From contig CM053328.1 in the NCBI GenBank assembly GCA_028583605.1, positions 14,691,107-14,755,106 of the forward strand: a stretch of 64,000 nt of DNA, given 5' to 3'. This stretch comes from Dastarcus helophoroides. Its lineage: Eukaryota > Arthropoda > Insecta > Coleoptera > Bothrideridae. The position numbers were made by a program, and so were the translations under genes. Under the pieces are notes generated by a model. That model was not told the origin of the DNA. It saw nothing but the letters and a program-made list of their open reading frames with translations, and made no database searches. Numbering within the stretch: position 1 is the first letter of the stretch; each line of letters opens with the position of its first letter. Shown piece after piece: positions 10,097 through 20,311 of this stretch.

Positions 10097-10930
10097 ATGG
10101 ATGTTAATCGCCTATTAAGCGACAAATTATTTACACGAGCTCAAAAGGTCGCAAACACTGTTGCGTAAAACCGAAGAAAAGTTTTGCAAAATCCTCAGAA
10201 TTGTGAATATTATACAACCATTGTTTTGGGTCCAGATAGCGAATTAAAGACGTGTTGTAAGAAGTTAGTCAACTTATCGTTAGATTTGGATAATTTGGAC
10301 GTTAATAATGCGGACAATAAGTATAGTAGGATTTGAACTCGCCTCCTACATGTGAGAAATCGTTTGTCACGCATAGAAGCTGATAACGCCAAACAAGAAA
10401 AAATTGTTGTCATACTGACCAATTGGATTATGTCCTGAAGTGAAAGCGTTTAACGCCTGCGACTCGTGATTCGACGACGCAGCGACGTCAAACATAGATT
10501 TCAGCGAAAGTCAGGCAGGAAAAGTGAAACTCTGTGCAAAACGTCTCTGCTTCTGCAGTAATTTTTGTCGAGGGAAACGAAGGCGCTGATCCTTGGCCAA
10601 AGCCTACTTCTACTCCAGAGATACCAGCATGTGTTCCAGTTTTGGAAATCGATAACGATCCTGTAATTGCGGAAACCTCGAGAAAACTTTCCATGACGCA
10701 AGTTTGAAATGCTCTACCAACAGAACATCGTATGGCTTCGACTTCTGTTCAACCAGTCACCATCAGGTTCCGTCAAATATCAATTGTCTTCTGAGATAAT
10801 ATGTTGGAATTGTCATCTCGCTGTGCAATGTAAGGCTCGCTGACAACAATATTGTTACCATTGTCATGTACCAGGTGTTACGATTCGGTCTTCTACTAAG
10901 TGCAAGTCGGAAAACTAGCAATTGAGGTCA
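10097..10930 (+). pseudogene. Gypsy gag remnant
   Basis: Opens with MDVNRLLSDKLFTRAQKVA, then an early stop and several more stops and shifts. Recognisable remnants include LKTCCKKLVNLSLDLDNL and, near 10803-10890, a damaged zinc-knuckle pair: CWNCHLAVQC, then CYHCHVPGVTIR. The family uses such CCHC knuckles to bind its RNA; here the His/Cys pattern is partly lost. Confidence 0.65.
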
Positions 10931-11027
10931 CTGAAGATCGAGAGGTTTCCCTAATGGTTCGCATTCGACCCAACCTATACAACGCCAAATGGAAAATTTT
11001 CCACTAAATCAATTTCGTTAGAAAGTC

Positions 11028-11400
11028 TTGTTGGATTTCGTACTTTCTCACACTGAAGGTGATCAACGACCTTATTTAAAAGTAATAATTTTAGGCAAAT
11101 CTCTTCTTTGCTTATTAGATAATGAAGCTCTATTCACTGTTGTCGGTGCATTAGGATATAGATACTTTTCGGAATTAGATATGAAATTAATCTCATCTAT
11201 TAACAGTTATAGTAGCTAATGACATGACTTGTACCTCCATCGGAGTATTTGATTTACCAATTACACTAGAACATTGAACTAAGTTAATTTCAGGTATGGT
11301 AGTTCCCGAGTTACCTTTTATGCTCATATTAGGTACAGATTTCTGGAGAGCTATGGATATAGTTCCAGATTTAAAAATGGAATGTTTGGCATTTTGTGGA
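11028..11400 (+). pseudogene. Gypsy aspartic protease remnant
   Basis: The frame at 11028-11219 contains RPYLKVIILGKSLLCLLDNEA followed by LFTVVGALG. In retroelement proteases the catalytic motif is D-S/T-G-A; here it reads D-N-E-A, so the active site is lost. The second conserved part, LILGTDFWRAMDIVPDL, follows at about 11325-11374 after a frame break. Confidence 0.75.
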
Positions 11401-11539
11401 CGATAATCTTAATCACTAACGGAATTAAACTTTTACCTTCTAGAAAAATTACGCCAACATCTGAGCAAAAATTGAAGTTGATCAAAATGCTAGAACGGAA
11501 GTTCAAGATCATGGGAGAACATTTAGATGCACGAAGTCT

Positions 11540-12770
11540 GTAGAACTCGACATTGTGACTACATCTAAACCTATCAAGCAGAGATACTATCCTGTCTCTC
11601 CACATAAGCAAGCCATCATTGATGAAGGACCGAAAAAAAATGTTGGATCTAGGGGTAGAGAACCTTCATATAGTGCTTGGTCATCACCAGTTCTTCTTGT
11701 GCCCAAGAAGGATGGAACGCAACGTTTTTGTATTGATTTCCGGAAATTAAATGCTGTAAGCAAAAATGATACCTATCCGGTCCCCTACGTGTTAGCCATA
11801 TTGGACAATTGCGAAATGAAAACTTCCTTAGTTCACTAGACATCCGATCCGCTTATTGGCATATACCTTTAAAGGAAAGCTCCAAAGAACTAACTGCTTT
11901 CAACATTTCTGGCAAAGGACTTTCTCAATTTAAAAGATTACCCTTTGGTCTGAGCAATGCCCGGCTACCTGGCAGACATTAATCGACACCATATTAGAGC
12001 CATGCGTCTTAGTCTACCTGAACAACGTAATAATCTTCTCTCAGAGCTTTGAAGCTCATCCTACTATGTATGGTCAAGTTTTTGATCGTTTAACTCAAGC
12101 TGGTCTCATCTTAAAGAGGAAGAAATGTCAGTGTTGTCGGCCTAGTCTTAATTATCTCGGTTATGTGGTCCATAGTTGCATTTAGATCCCGAAAAAGTGA
12201 AAGCCATGCTTAACATCTCGCCACCTCCTTATATTAAAGAGGTTCGAAGGTTTCTTGGTATGGACTCAGGGTACCGACTATTTGTATCCAAATTTGCCAT
12301 TGTGGTGCCCCTAATTGGTGCACCAAATTAATGCGAAAGAAATATCCTTGGATGTGGACTTAGAAATGTAACCAAGCCTTTAAAACCATCGAGGAAGCGC
12401 TTGTGACAGCACCGGTATTGACATGTCCTGATTTTCTTACAATATGATGCATCATCCTACGGTTTAGGTGCCGTTTTAACCCAAACTCTAAACGAAGGTT
12501 AAAGAGTCATCGCTTACTTATCTCGATCACTTACTAGACAAGAGAATGCCTAGCGGTCATTTGGTCCGTGAAAAAATTTTGACATTATTTAGATGGAGTG
12601 CATTTTATGGTAGTAACCGACCACTATTCTCTGATATGGTTGAATCGACTGCAGGATCCAACTGGCCGATTAGCCCGATGGACCTTTCGATTGCAGGCCT
12701 TTGATTTTAACATAGTGCACCGCAAAGGGAAAGAACATATTGTTCCCGATTTTCTAACTACAATAACCAA
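11540..12770 (+). pseudogene. Gypsy reverse transcriptase and RNase H remnant
   Basis: RT begins with PIKQRYYPVSPHKQAIIDEG, then SAWSSPVLLVPKKDGTQRFC and IDFRKLNAVSK (11555-11839). Further blocks in other frames include FKRLPFGLSNA-like sequence near 11935 and a catalytic box at about 12010 that reads YLNN where the family has YLDD. Both metal-binding aspartates are therefore changed. The RNase H end (12598-12780) has VVTDHYSLIWLNRLQDPTGR and FDFNIVHRKGKEH. Frameshifts and stops throughout agree with a dead copy. Confidence 0.85.
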
Positions 12771-12834
12771 TAGCTTCGGAATTACAACAACCACAATCAA
12801 GCGTCAAAGTCCATTACGTGTTTCCGTGTAAAAT

Positions 12835-14047
12835 AGGCACTGATAAAATAAGCAAGGACGTTGGTGGGAGTGATACTCTGCTTAAGGATAAAGGGTACCA
12901 AAACATAATCAAAAAGATACAAAAGAATCCAGCCTTGTACCATAACTGGGGAATTAGTGAGAATATTTTGTACAAATATATCAGATGTGGATTTCCGGGA
13001 GAGATTTCATCCGCGCACAATTGGAAAATTGTGGTGCTTAAAGCGCAACATAAAGCTCTACTTAAGGAACAATATTTAAGACTTAATGGAGATTAAAGAA
13101 ACGATAATACTGGCCCAAAATGCATGCTGAAGTTAAAAGTTATGTACGACAATGCGCCATTTGCGCGGCATGTAAAACAAAACAAAAAGCCCCTTCTGGT
13201 TTCATGGTTCATCAACCTCTTCCAAAAATACCTTGGGAAATAATCAGCGTAGATTTGGAAGGACCATTGCCACGCTCTACTCGTGGTTATACTCAAATTC
13301 TAGTTATTACCAACTTGTTTAGCAAATACGTACTATTGCTTTCATTATGCTCTGCAAGCACCACCTCTATATGCAGAATTATGAAAGAAAGTGTTTTTTT
13401 TTTCGTTTATGCAACCCCTAAAACACCAATTTGTGATAATGGTACTCAATTTAAAAGTAAAGAACTTCATGCGCTTTGCAGCAAATATCAGGTTCGCATT
13501 TCCTTCACTCCCTTATATTACCCTACAGCTGATTTAACGGAGCGTGTCAATCGAGTGGTAAAAAGTATGCTCTCTTATGTTGGACAAAATCATAAATACT
13601 TATTGGCAACTGGTGGTGCGATTCGCACTGCTAGGCACGATGTGACGGGATTCACGTCGTTCTTTCTAAATTTTGGCAGAGAACATACTATTAATGGAAA
13701 ACATCACGATGACCAATTGCAAGAAGAAGTAAACCCGATGCAGGAGCTAGCGAAACGTCAAGAAAAATTTCGGCAATTGTTTGCCAAAGTGAACCAGCGT
13801 TTATAGCAAGCTAGCGAAATAAATCAACATTACTACAACCTGAGAAGAAGACCCGCTTAGTTTACTCCAGGAACTTTAGTTTTGAGGAAAAATAAAGTCT
13901 TATTAGATGCTTTAAAAGAAATTAATGCAAAATTATTGCCAACATTTGTGGGACCATTTCATGTTAAACGTAAATGCGGGTATTGCACCTATGAACTTGA
14001 AGATCTGCAAAATAAGCCTGCGGTATTTGGCATGTCCAAGATCTAAA
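12835..14047 (+). pseudogene. Gypsy integrase, largely intact core
   Basis: The core frame 13120-13806 keeps YVRQCAICAACK (the CC part of the zinc domain), the first catalytic Asp in SVDLEGPLPRST, the second in CDNGTQFKSKEL and the Glu in ADLTERVNRVVK, giving a complete D-D-E set. Downstream, after a stop at 13804, VNRLRRRPA-like and FTPGTLVLRKNK, then LPTFVGPFHVKRKCGYCTYE, form the GPF/Y-type C-terminal module. Upstream, 12818-13096 carries the N-terminal part with NPALYHNWGISENILYKYI. It is the best-preserved domain of the element. Confidence 0.85.
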
Positions 14048-14550
14048 AATTTTTGATCCTAGGGGTTGATGGTTAGACGAGATTCGTGTGCTATTTGTTA
14101 ATATTGATAACTCTGATATTTGGATAATGGTTAAGGATGATGGAAGTTAAAGAAAGATATATAGTAAGAAATATAAAATTTAATGAGGAGAAAATAGATA
14201 TACACATGAAATAATTTCAAATTTTTTTTGTCTTACATATAGCAGCATTAGGATTTTTATTTTCTGATGGCATTTTCCAACATCACTGACATTCATGCTA
14301 GGCCAAGCTTATTTGCTCTGATGTTCTTTGTCCTTGTTACCTTTTTTTGTATTCTGTACAGAAATAGGATGTTGTTGATTATTTTCGTGTCTCTATTTAG
14401 GGTGAATTCCTGATCATATTTTGAGGAAAGGAGATGTTAGTTTTGTTTTTCTTTTACGGTAGCAAATTGGTTCCTCTTTTTCAATGATTGTTCGCAATAG
14501 GATTCTGATTTTTTCATATCGGTAAAGCTAGGAGCTTTTTCTCTTTCTAT

Positions 14551-14563
14551 GAGGAGGGGGAGT
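14551..14563 (+). other. Polypurine tract of the gypsy element
   Basis: GAGGAGGGGGAGT lies immediately before TGTCACGC, the start of the 3' LTR. Its place and composition are those of the plus-strand primer of LTR retroelements. Confidence 0.7.
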
Positions 14564-15680
14564 TGTCACGCTTGCATTGTCGGATAGAGAACTCATCATA
14601 CTTTTTATGATTAATTGGTTGCTGTACATTTGCGCTAACCTATATGAGCGCGTAAATTCAAGTTTTTTTTTTCTACGGGGAAACGTCAGTTCTTGGCTCA
14701 TTGGAGGAATCCTTCGATTGCGGTAGCCATTTTGTTTGAGCTGCCGCAGAACACAGTCACTGATGAAAATTTCGTTTTGAGGAATGTGCATGTGAGTTAA
14801 ATCGTGGAACTTTTTAGTTTATGATTATGGTTTTTGATGTGGTAGGGCCAGGATTACTTTAATAAGAAAGGATTCAAACTGCGGGTCAGTTCAACCAAGC
14901 TGACGAGCCACATGTCACCCTTGGCTCAAGAAGTACGTCCCAGAAGTATGTCTCAGAATTAGGTTTCAAGCTAGATTGCTAATTGAGGTCTCCAATTTAG
15001 GCTCCAGAAGCTTCAAAATTACGCCCAGAATAGTTAGTGTCAGATTTGCTTCATCTCGAGTTGTCACTGAGGTTTGATGACCGATGCCGCCGCCGTAAGG
15101 TGCTCCAGGCTAGCCCTTGTACTGGACCTTTCCAAGAAACTGCATTTTTCATCCATCGTTACTCACCTTTGGGCGAAGAGAAGTGAAGGACCTGGAATTT
15201 GCTTCAGACAGCAGCATTCAAGTCTTAATTTTCCTTCAGGGCAATTTAATTGTAGGTTTATTTGGATTTAGAGTTTCGGTATTTTTGGCTCCTAACCTTC
15301 TATGGGAAAACACTGCCTATAACAAACACGTACAGGGTTTTTGGTGACGTCACTCGACGTAACATTACGGTCGCTCTTTTACGTTACCGCTCTGTAGGAA
15401 ACCGTAGCTTTACTCTTATTTTGTTTACTCTTTTTACTGCAAGCTGCTGACTATAAAATTTTAGATTTTTAAAATTTAATATCACTTCTATTTAGCTGCT
15501 TATTATTCTTATTATTTCTTTTTCTAGATCGTTTGAAGCCACTTAAGGTAGCGAAGTGAGTTTTTTTCCCTTGAGGCCCTTGTACTCAGCCTGTTTCAGA
15601 TAGAGCCTCATGTACCCCCAAATTTACTAGCCGGTTTAGTACGTCTTTTACCAGCGCCCAACATGGAGCGAACCGTCGCA
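14564..15680 (+). repeat. 3' LTR of the gypsy element
   Basis: 1,117 bases from TGTCACGCTTGC to AACCGTCGCA, with the TG...CA ends of LTRs. The last 141 bases match 9401-9542. It contains a consensus CRE (TGACGTCA, 15345-15352) and a TATA-like CTATAAAATT near 15450. It is flanked on the right by R1 sequence. Confidence 0.8.
15345..15352. promoter_or_regulatory. Palindromic cAMP-response element in the 3' LTR
   Basis: TGACGTCA, the full CREB/ATF site, lies in a locally GC-richer stretch about 100 bases before a TATA-like box at about 15450. This is an ordinary U3 arrangement, but the site was identified only by consensus. Confidence 0.5.
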
Positions 15681-16004
15681 AGCTTGAAAGTAGAGATTTG
15701 ATAATTTTAATTGAAATGTTCATACCTAAGTCGAAATTTATAAATATTTCGAAGTAAACTTAATATGCTAGCAAATAATCCGAAATTTTAAGAAAAACTA
15801 TAGAATTGAGTCAAATTGTTGTCCTACTTCTCAAAAATATGTGATTAAAGTCAGCTCAAAAACATTTGTACTCGAAATTTCAAATATAAGTAGACCTTTC
15901 GAGATTAGTTATAAATGCGACAAAAAATCAAATACTTACACAAGAAAACTCGCTTATTAGTTTAAAACGACTTAAAACTAACCTGAAAAATAACACTGTT
16001 TTGC
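15681..16004 (+). repeat. R1 repeat, copy 1 (partial)
   Basis: Shares AGCTTGAAAGTAGAGATTTG, GATTAAAGTCAGCTCAAAAACA and AAAACGACTTAAAACTAACC with R1 copies at 19100-19835 and, inverted, 32095-32460. It breaks off within AATAACACTGTTTTG, where gag sequence of another element begins. Confidence 0.7.
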
Positions 16005-17026
16005 TTCCTTACTAGTAGTTGCGACTGGACCACTTGCGGCAAATAATGGTCTCCAAATTTCAGCTCTAAAGCCCTAACTAAATCTTCATAGTTAGCTAGT
16101 TCGTGGTCAGATAGAGCTCGGAGTAGTTCCAGAGCTTCTCCGTGCAGGGAAACCATCAATGAGGTCGCCTTTTCGTCTTCCGTCCAACGATTGGCTCTAT
16201 CAGCAGCTTTGAACTGTATTCTGTAGGCCTGAAACGATGTTTTTTCCATCATAAGTCGGAGGTTTCACCTTTTGGGAAAAAATAGCAGATACACTTTCGG
16301 ATTCATGTTGTATAACTTGTTTACTTATCAACTTCTTCAGGTTATTTTCGATGTTGCTGATCTTCTTTTGGGTTGCATTTTCCAAATCAAAAAGCTTACT
16401 GTTGAATTTTTCTTTTACTTCTCCAATTTCTTCCGTGACTTATCCAATCTCTTCTTGCATTTCTTCTCTCATTTCTGTAATTTGTTCTTTAATTTCTCCT
16501 TTTACTCCTGTAATTTGTTCTTTAACTTCTTCCTTGATTTCTTCTCTTATTCCGGTAATTTGTTCTTTCATTTCTTCTTTCATTTTTGCAACGTCTACTC
16601 CCATTTTTCAGTTATATTTGCTAATAGACTATGCAATTCTTGTTTTTCTGCATTTATTTTCTGATCTTGTTTTTCTTGTCGTCTTCGTTCTTCATCTTGT
16701 CGTCTTCGTCCTTCCTCCTGTTGTTTTTCTTGTCGTCTTCGTTCTTCCTCCTGTTCTTTTTCTTGTCGTCGTCGTTCTTCATCTTGTCGTCTTCGTTCTT
16801 CCTCCTGTTCTTTTTCTTGTTGTCTTCGTTCTTCCTTCTGTTCTTTTTCTTGTTGTCTTCGTTCTTCCTCCTGTTCTTTTTCTTGTCGTCTTCGTGCTTG
16901 CTTCTGTTATGTTGCCTGTCTTCTTTGTTCCTTCATTTCTTTTTCTTTTTCCTCTTTGTTATTAAACATTGCTATTAACGCTTGCAACTGTTGTTCCATT
17001 TTGGACGATTTTAATCTTGTATCCAT
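16005..17026 (-). pseudogene. gag of a second LTR retrotransposon (coiled-coil plus capsid-like)
   Basis: Minus strand. From an ATG at 17026 (MDTRLKSSKMEQQLQALIAM) the frame runs through a Gln/Glu/Arg repeat, then a long amphipathic helix region (KEQITGVKGEIKEQITEMRE), then KVKPPTYDGK and a capsid-like part with FQAYRIQFKAADRANRWTED, EKATSLMVSLHGEALELL and YEDLVRALELKFGDHYL. The SLxGxAxxxL...LxxRFG pattern is that of retrotransposon gag capsids. It is interrupted by one stop in the N-terminal part, one later, and shifts in A runs (near 16245 and 16607). It is cut off at 16004; no pol is present. Confidence 0.8.
16665..16915 (-). repeat. In-frame minisatellite encoding a charged coiled coil
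   Basis: Imperfect units of about 30-48 bases (plus-strand word TCGTCTTCGTTCTTCCTCCT) repeat at least seven times. On the minus strand they encode RRQQEKEQEEE-type segments, predicted to be a very long charged helix at the N-terminus of the gag protein. Confidence 0.8.
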
Positions 17027-17162
17027 AAAGCGTAGTAGAATGTTCAAGATTTTACTTGACGCGCCTCGTATAAACTATTTAACAGTTTAAAACGTCCGAG
17101 ATAAAGTCAACTGCGGGAACACTCAGTGAATTTCTCCGTAATAAAACACAATAAACAAATAA

Positions 17163-17180
17163 TCCCGCTTCTGATACCAG
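17163..17180 (-). other. Primer-binding site of the second LTR element
   Basis: Minus-strand reading TGGTATCAGAAGCGGGAT directly follows the LTR end (...CCCGTAACA then TC). The TGG start and position fit a tRNA-primed element. The priming tRNA was not identified. Confidence 0.65.
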
Positions 17181-17181
17181 A

Positions 17182-17573
17182 TGTTACGGGCTTTATCGGT
17201 TCGAATTGATTAACACATTGAATAATACCCACTTTATTACCAAACTAAACTCGGATCAGTACAACTGAACAATAACTCACTTATGTACTTCTAACTACTA
17301 ACTCATTAACTGCACTGACTCTAACTGACTCACTCGAGGGAAAGCTGACCGCCTTATATAGTGTTGGCTCCCACGTTCTAGAAAAATCACGCAGCTAAGG
17401 CTTATCGTTTGCTGAAATTTCTGAAACGCTTATCTGCCGTTTGTTTCGTTATCGCGGCCGCTTTTCCCTTATCAGATCTTTCTATAAACTTTTCTTACGC
17501 ACTAAATTCTATTCTATCTATTTACATTGCGTTACGATACGTTAGAGAAGCAAGGTAACTCAGCATGTCAACA
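17182..17573 (-). repeat. LTR of the second retrotransposon (5' LTR, minus strand)
   Basis: 392 bases with TG...CA ends: on the minus strand from TGTTGACATGCTGAGTTACC to GATAAAGCCCGTAACA. It holds a TATA box (TATATAAGG, about 17353-17361) followed by TCAGT-type initiator sequence, and an AATAAAG polyadenylation signal near 17229-17235. U3, R and U5 can thus all be placed. No partner LTR is present, because the element stops inside gag. Confidence 0.75.
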
Positions 17574-18600
17574 ATACCAGGGGCGAAGGCAACAATAAAG
17601 GAAAAATCTCTGAAGTCATATTCCTTGATGTTACAAAAGCCTTCGACAAAGTCTGGCACACTGGACTGATATACAAATCAGTTCAGCTGGGAACCCCACT
17701 GGCCTACGGAAAAATAATTAAATCATACCCGGACAGAAAAAAATTCTACGTCAAAATTACCGAAAAGACATCCAGCATCAAAGAAATGACAGCAGGCGTG
17801 CCTCAAGGATGTTTACTAGGACCGTTACTGTACCTTATCTACACCGCAGATATTCCAAAAAAGCAGAACACCAAGATTGCTCTATGCGCAGACGACACGG
17901 CCATAATCACACAGTCAAGAATATGGACGAAAATCACCAAAAATTTACAATTCCATCTCAACGACGTAGAAAGTTGGATGAATACATGGAGGATTCAAAC
18001 TAACGCAAGTAAGAGCCAAGCTATAATATTCAGCAGGAAAAAGAAAAAACCGGAGAAGTAGCTCAAATTAAACGACACTCCGATTCCATGGGAACATGAA
18101 ACAAGTGAAATACCTTGGAGTAACTCTGGACAAAACACTTTCATACACTGCACACATTCAAAGCATTGCAACAAAAACCAAGCAACTAAAAGGATATCTC
18201 TACCAACTCTTCAACAACAGGAGCAAGTTGGATATGAGAAACAAACTAAACCTGTACAAGGCAATTATTCGACCGAATCTAACGTATGCGTCGGAGGTCT
18301 GGCTGAGAGCAAATCCACGACAACTGCACACGCTAGAAATAATTCAAAATAAAACGCTACAACAATGCGTCAGCGCTCCTCACTACATGACAAACGAGCA
18401 AATCCACAACGATCTGAAGATTCCAACGCTCACGGAACACATCAAACTGGCCACAAAGACCTATGCAAAAATGGAGACTCACACAAACACACAGATCTCT
18501 GCAATAACAGAATACGAAGATACCATTGAAAGTAGGCACAAAAGGCCCAGACAGATTCTACAAAAGATGAACAGAAACTAAAAGATAATCACCGTTGTTA
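17574..18600 (+). mobile_element. 5'-truncated Jockey-like LINE, reverse transcriptase C-terminal half
   Basis: Encodes FLDVTKAFDKVWHTGLIYKS, TAGVPQGCLLGPLLYLIYTA, then CADDTAIITQSR (family YADD; the Tyr is Cys here but both Asp remain), MKQVKYLGVTLDKTLSYTAH and YLYQLFNNRSKLDMRNKLNL, with the typical thumb and C-terminus to LQKMNRN and a stop at 18579-18581. One stop near 18060 and a shift before 18096 break the frame. The 5' part is missing; the left neighbour is the LTR at 17573, which may have inserted into the LINE. Confidence 0.85.
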
Positions 18601-18604
18601 GTCG

Positions 18605-18860
18605 TACCAATGAAGGTGGATCGAGTAGCTTTCATTTGGAGCGACAACACGCCACCGAGGGTAGCCTACCGACGAATGTGGATTGAGTAGCTTTTGCGCG
18701 GTAAACAGTCGCTAGCGCACCTAACAACACCGAGCACGGTCGACGGCTCGCACCAAAGGGGGTGGACTGAGTAGCCTTCTTTGGGGCAGCTGTAGTCGGC
18801 CACAGACGCCTGCCATCGGGGGTGAATTGAGTAGCTTTCGATCGGCGGCGCCCGCAGCTC
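18605..18860 (+). repeat. GC-rich repeat with GGTGGATTGAGTAGCTTT motif
   Basis: Four spaced copies of the motif (about 18615, 18679, 18762, 18820) at 58-83 base intervals, separated by less similar GC-rich sequence, directly after the LINE stop codon. It probably belongs to the 3' untranslated part of that LINE. The minus-strand frame with KATQSTPFG-type repeats is a by-product. Confidence 0.6.
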
Positions 18861-18899
18861 ACAAAATTATCACGACAGTTAATGTTCAACAAAAGAAGG

Positions 18900-19100
18900 C
18901 GGTTAAAGGAACGAAAGTTTCGAAACCGCGTTAAACTACCAAAGAAACATGATGGGGGTATGGGGGTGCCTAATTTTAATTCTTATTCAAAATTTGACGC
19001 ACATTGGGCGGCACAGCCGGCATAGCCGGCAGATTTAAAACAAGTATCAGATACTCCGTGCAAGGGAAGGCTTGCAAATCCATAAATGACGACATATTTC
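18900..19100. other. Unassigned sequence
   Basis: Contains a G-rich tract near 18951-18968 (ATGATGGGGGTATGGGGGTG) and a GCCGGCATAGCCGGCAG direct repeat near 19016-19032. No gene. Confidence 0.4.
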
Positions 19101-19550
19101 TAAACTGTACAAAATTTGATCCATTTTCCAAAAGCTTGAAAGTTGAGATTTGAAAGTCCTAATTCAAATGTTCATAATAAAGTTAAAATTTAAAGGCATT
19201 TCAAACGTGAATTTAAAATGTTGATTTTAAAACGACTTAAAACCAAAGTGAAAAATAACACTGTCTTGGTATTTTATTGGAGATTAGTCCAAAAATTAAA
19301 GTAGGAAATAGTACAAAAATTTTATTATTTATTTATTATTATGTATAAAAACAGATGGCTCTATAAATTTTTATTTACATTTCTTCACTTAGGTCGCACA
19401 ATTAATTGAAAAATCACAAATATTTTTTAATCACTACTTTCTACTATCAACCAAAACATAAAAATTGAGCTTAGGTCCAAATGGGCGAATCGCTTAACAA
19501 TATATGTAGAAAAAATAAAATGAAAATAAAAATTTAAAACGTTGAACAAC
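19100..19550 (+). repeat. R1 repeat, copy 2
   Basis: Contains AAAAGCTTGAAAGTTGAGAT, AAACGACTTAAAACCAAAGT, ATTGGAGATTAGTCCAAAAA and the segment from TTTCTTCACTTAGGTCGCAC to CTTAGGTCCAAATGGGCGAA, which lies next to REXO1 coding sequence in the copies at 21740-22110 and 31880-32200. Confidence 0.75.
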
Positions 19551-19824
19551 CCGAAATTTTTAAAAAAATATATGATTGGGTTGAACTGTTGGCCTACTTC
19601 CCAAAAGTTTGGGATTAAAGTCAGCTCGAACACATTTGTATCTACAATTTCGAGAAAAAAAGTAGATATTTCAATATTACTCCTGAATACAAAGATAATC
19701 ACATATTTACACAGAAAAACTTTCTGATGATTTTAAAACGACTTAAAAACCAAACTGAAAAATAACAGTGTTTTGGCATTGTATTGAACATTAGTCCAAA
19801 CATAAAAGTCGGAAGTAGTACAAA

Positions 19825-19835
<11 letters not shown>
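19551..19835 (+). repeat. R1 repeat, copy 3 (partial, tandem to copy 2)
   Basis: Repeats GTTGAACTGTTGGCCTACTT, ATTAAAGTCAGCTCGAACAC and AAAACGACTTAAAAACCAAA in the same orientation as copy 2, ending at the TA microsatellite. Confidence 0.7.

Positions 19836-19896
<61 letters not shown>
19830..19896. repeat. (TA)n microsatellite
   Basis: About 33 perfect TA units. It separates R1 from the element that begins at 19897. Confidence 0.95.
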
Positions 19897-19898
<2 letters not shown>

Positions 19899-20311
19899 TA
19901 GCTGCTCGCCCCGTCTTCGACCGGGGATTTTAAACTTATTTAAACAGAATAATTATCGCTGCTAAAATGAAATGACATATGATGACATTGAATGTGTTTG
20001 ACAGAACTAAGGTCACTTTGTTTGTCTTCGATTGTTTTGCCTTCCCGAAATCTCTTCACTAATACCTACTTGAACTTTACTGTATGGTATTAAGGTTCAA
20101 ATTGGCTTTTAAGTATTAGTACAAACTGTTTGTATATGGGAGTATAAAGATGTTGATTTTACACTTTATCAAGATTTTTTTAAAATTATCTCTCCGTAAG
20201 AACCTCCCCTGGACTTCCACGAATAATTCAAGACCAAAATTAGCCAAATCGGTCAAGCCGTTTTTATGTGATGTCGTGACAACGGAAAACGGGTTTCATT
20301 TTTATATATAT
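19897..20311. mobile_element. Short non-autonomous element with ACTAGCTGCTCGCCCC end
   Basis: Begins CTAGCTGCTCGCCCCGTCTT next to the TA run and ends with CCAAATCGGTCAAGCCGTTT, then GGGTTTCATTTTTATATATA. This end layout is shared with the Helitron-related element that follows (GGCCAAATTGGTCCAGGCGT and GCGATTCATTTTTATATTAT). No coding sequence seen. Confidence 0.55.

Larger units (their letters stand above)
9401..15680 (+). mobile_element. Ty3/gypsy LTR retrotransposon, decayed
   Basis: Order on the + strand: truncated 5' LTR, primer-binding region, gag, protease, reverse transcriptase, RNase H, integrase, polypurine tract and a full 3' LTR of 1,117 bases. The integrase lies after RNase H, which places it in Ty3/gypsy. 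The zinc-knuckle style, the protease context (RPYLKVIILGKS) and the RT are closest to insect gypsy elements of the CsRn1-like type by memory. Many stops and frameshifts, plus substituted protease and RT catalytic residues, make it incapable of autonomous movement. The right flank is R1 sequence, so it inserted in or next to an R1 copy. Confidence 0.9.

Noticed and set aside
16351..16978. Long Leu/Phe/Val-rich + strand frames resembling membrane proteins
   Set aside because: They are the complement of the Gln/Glu/Arg repeat of the minus-strand gag; the gag reading has clear capsid motifs.
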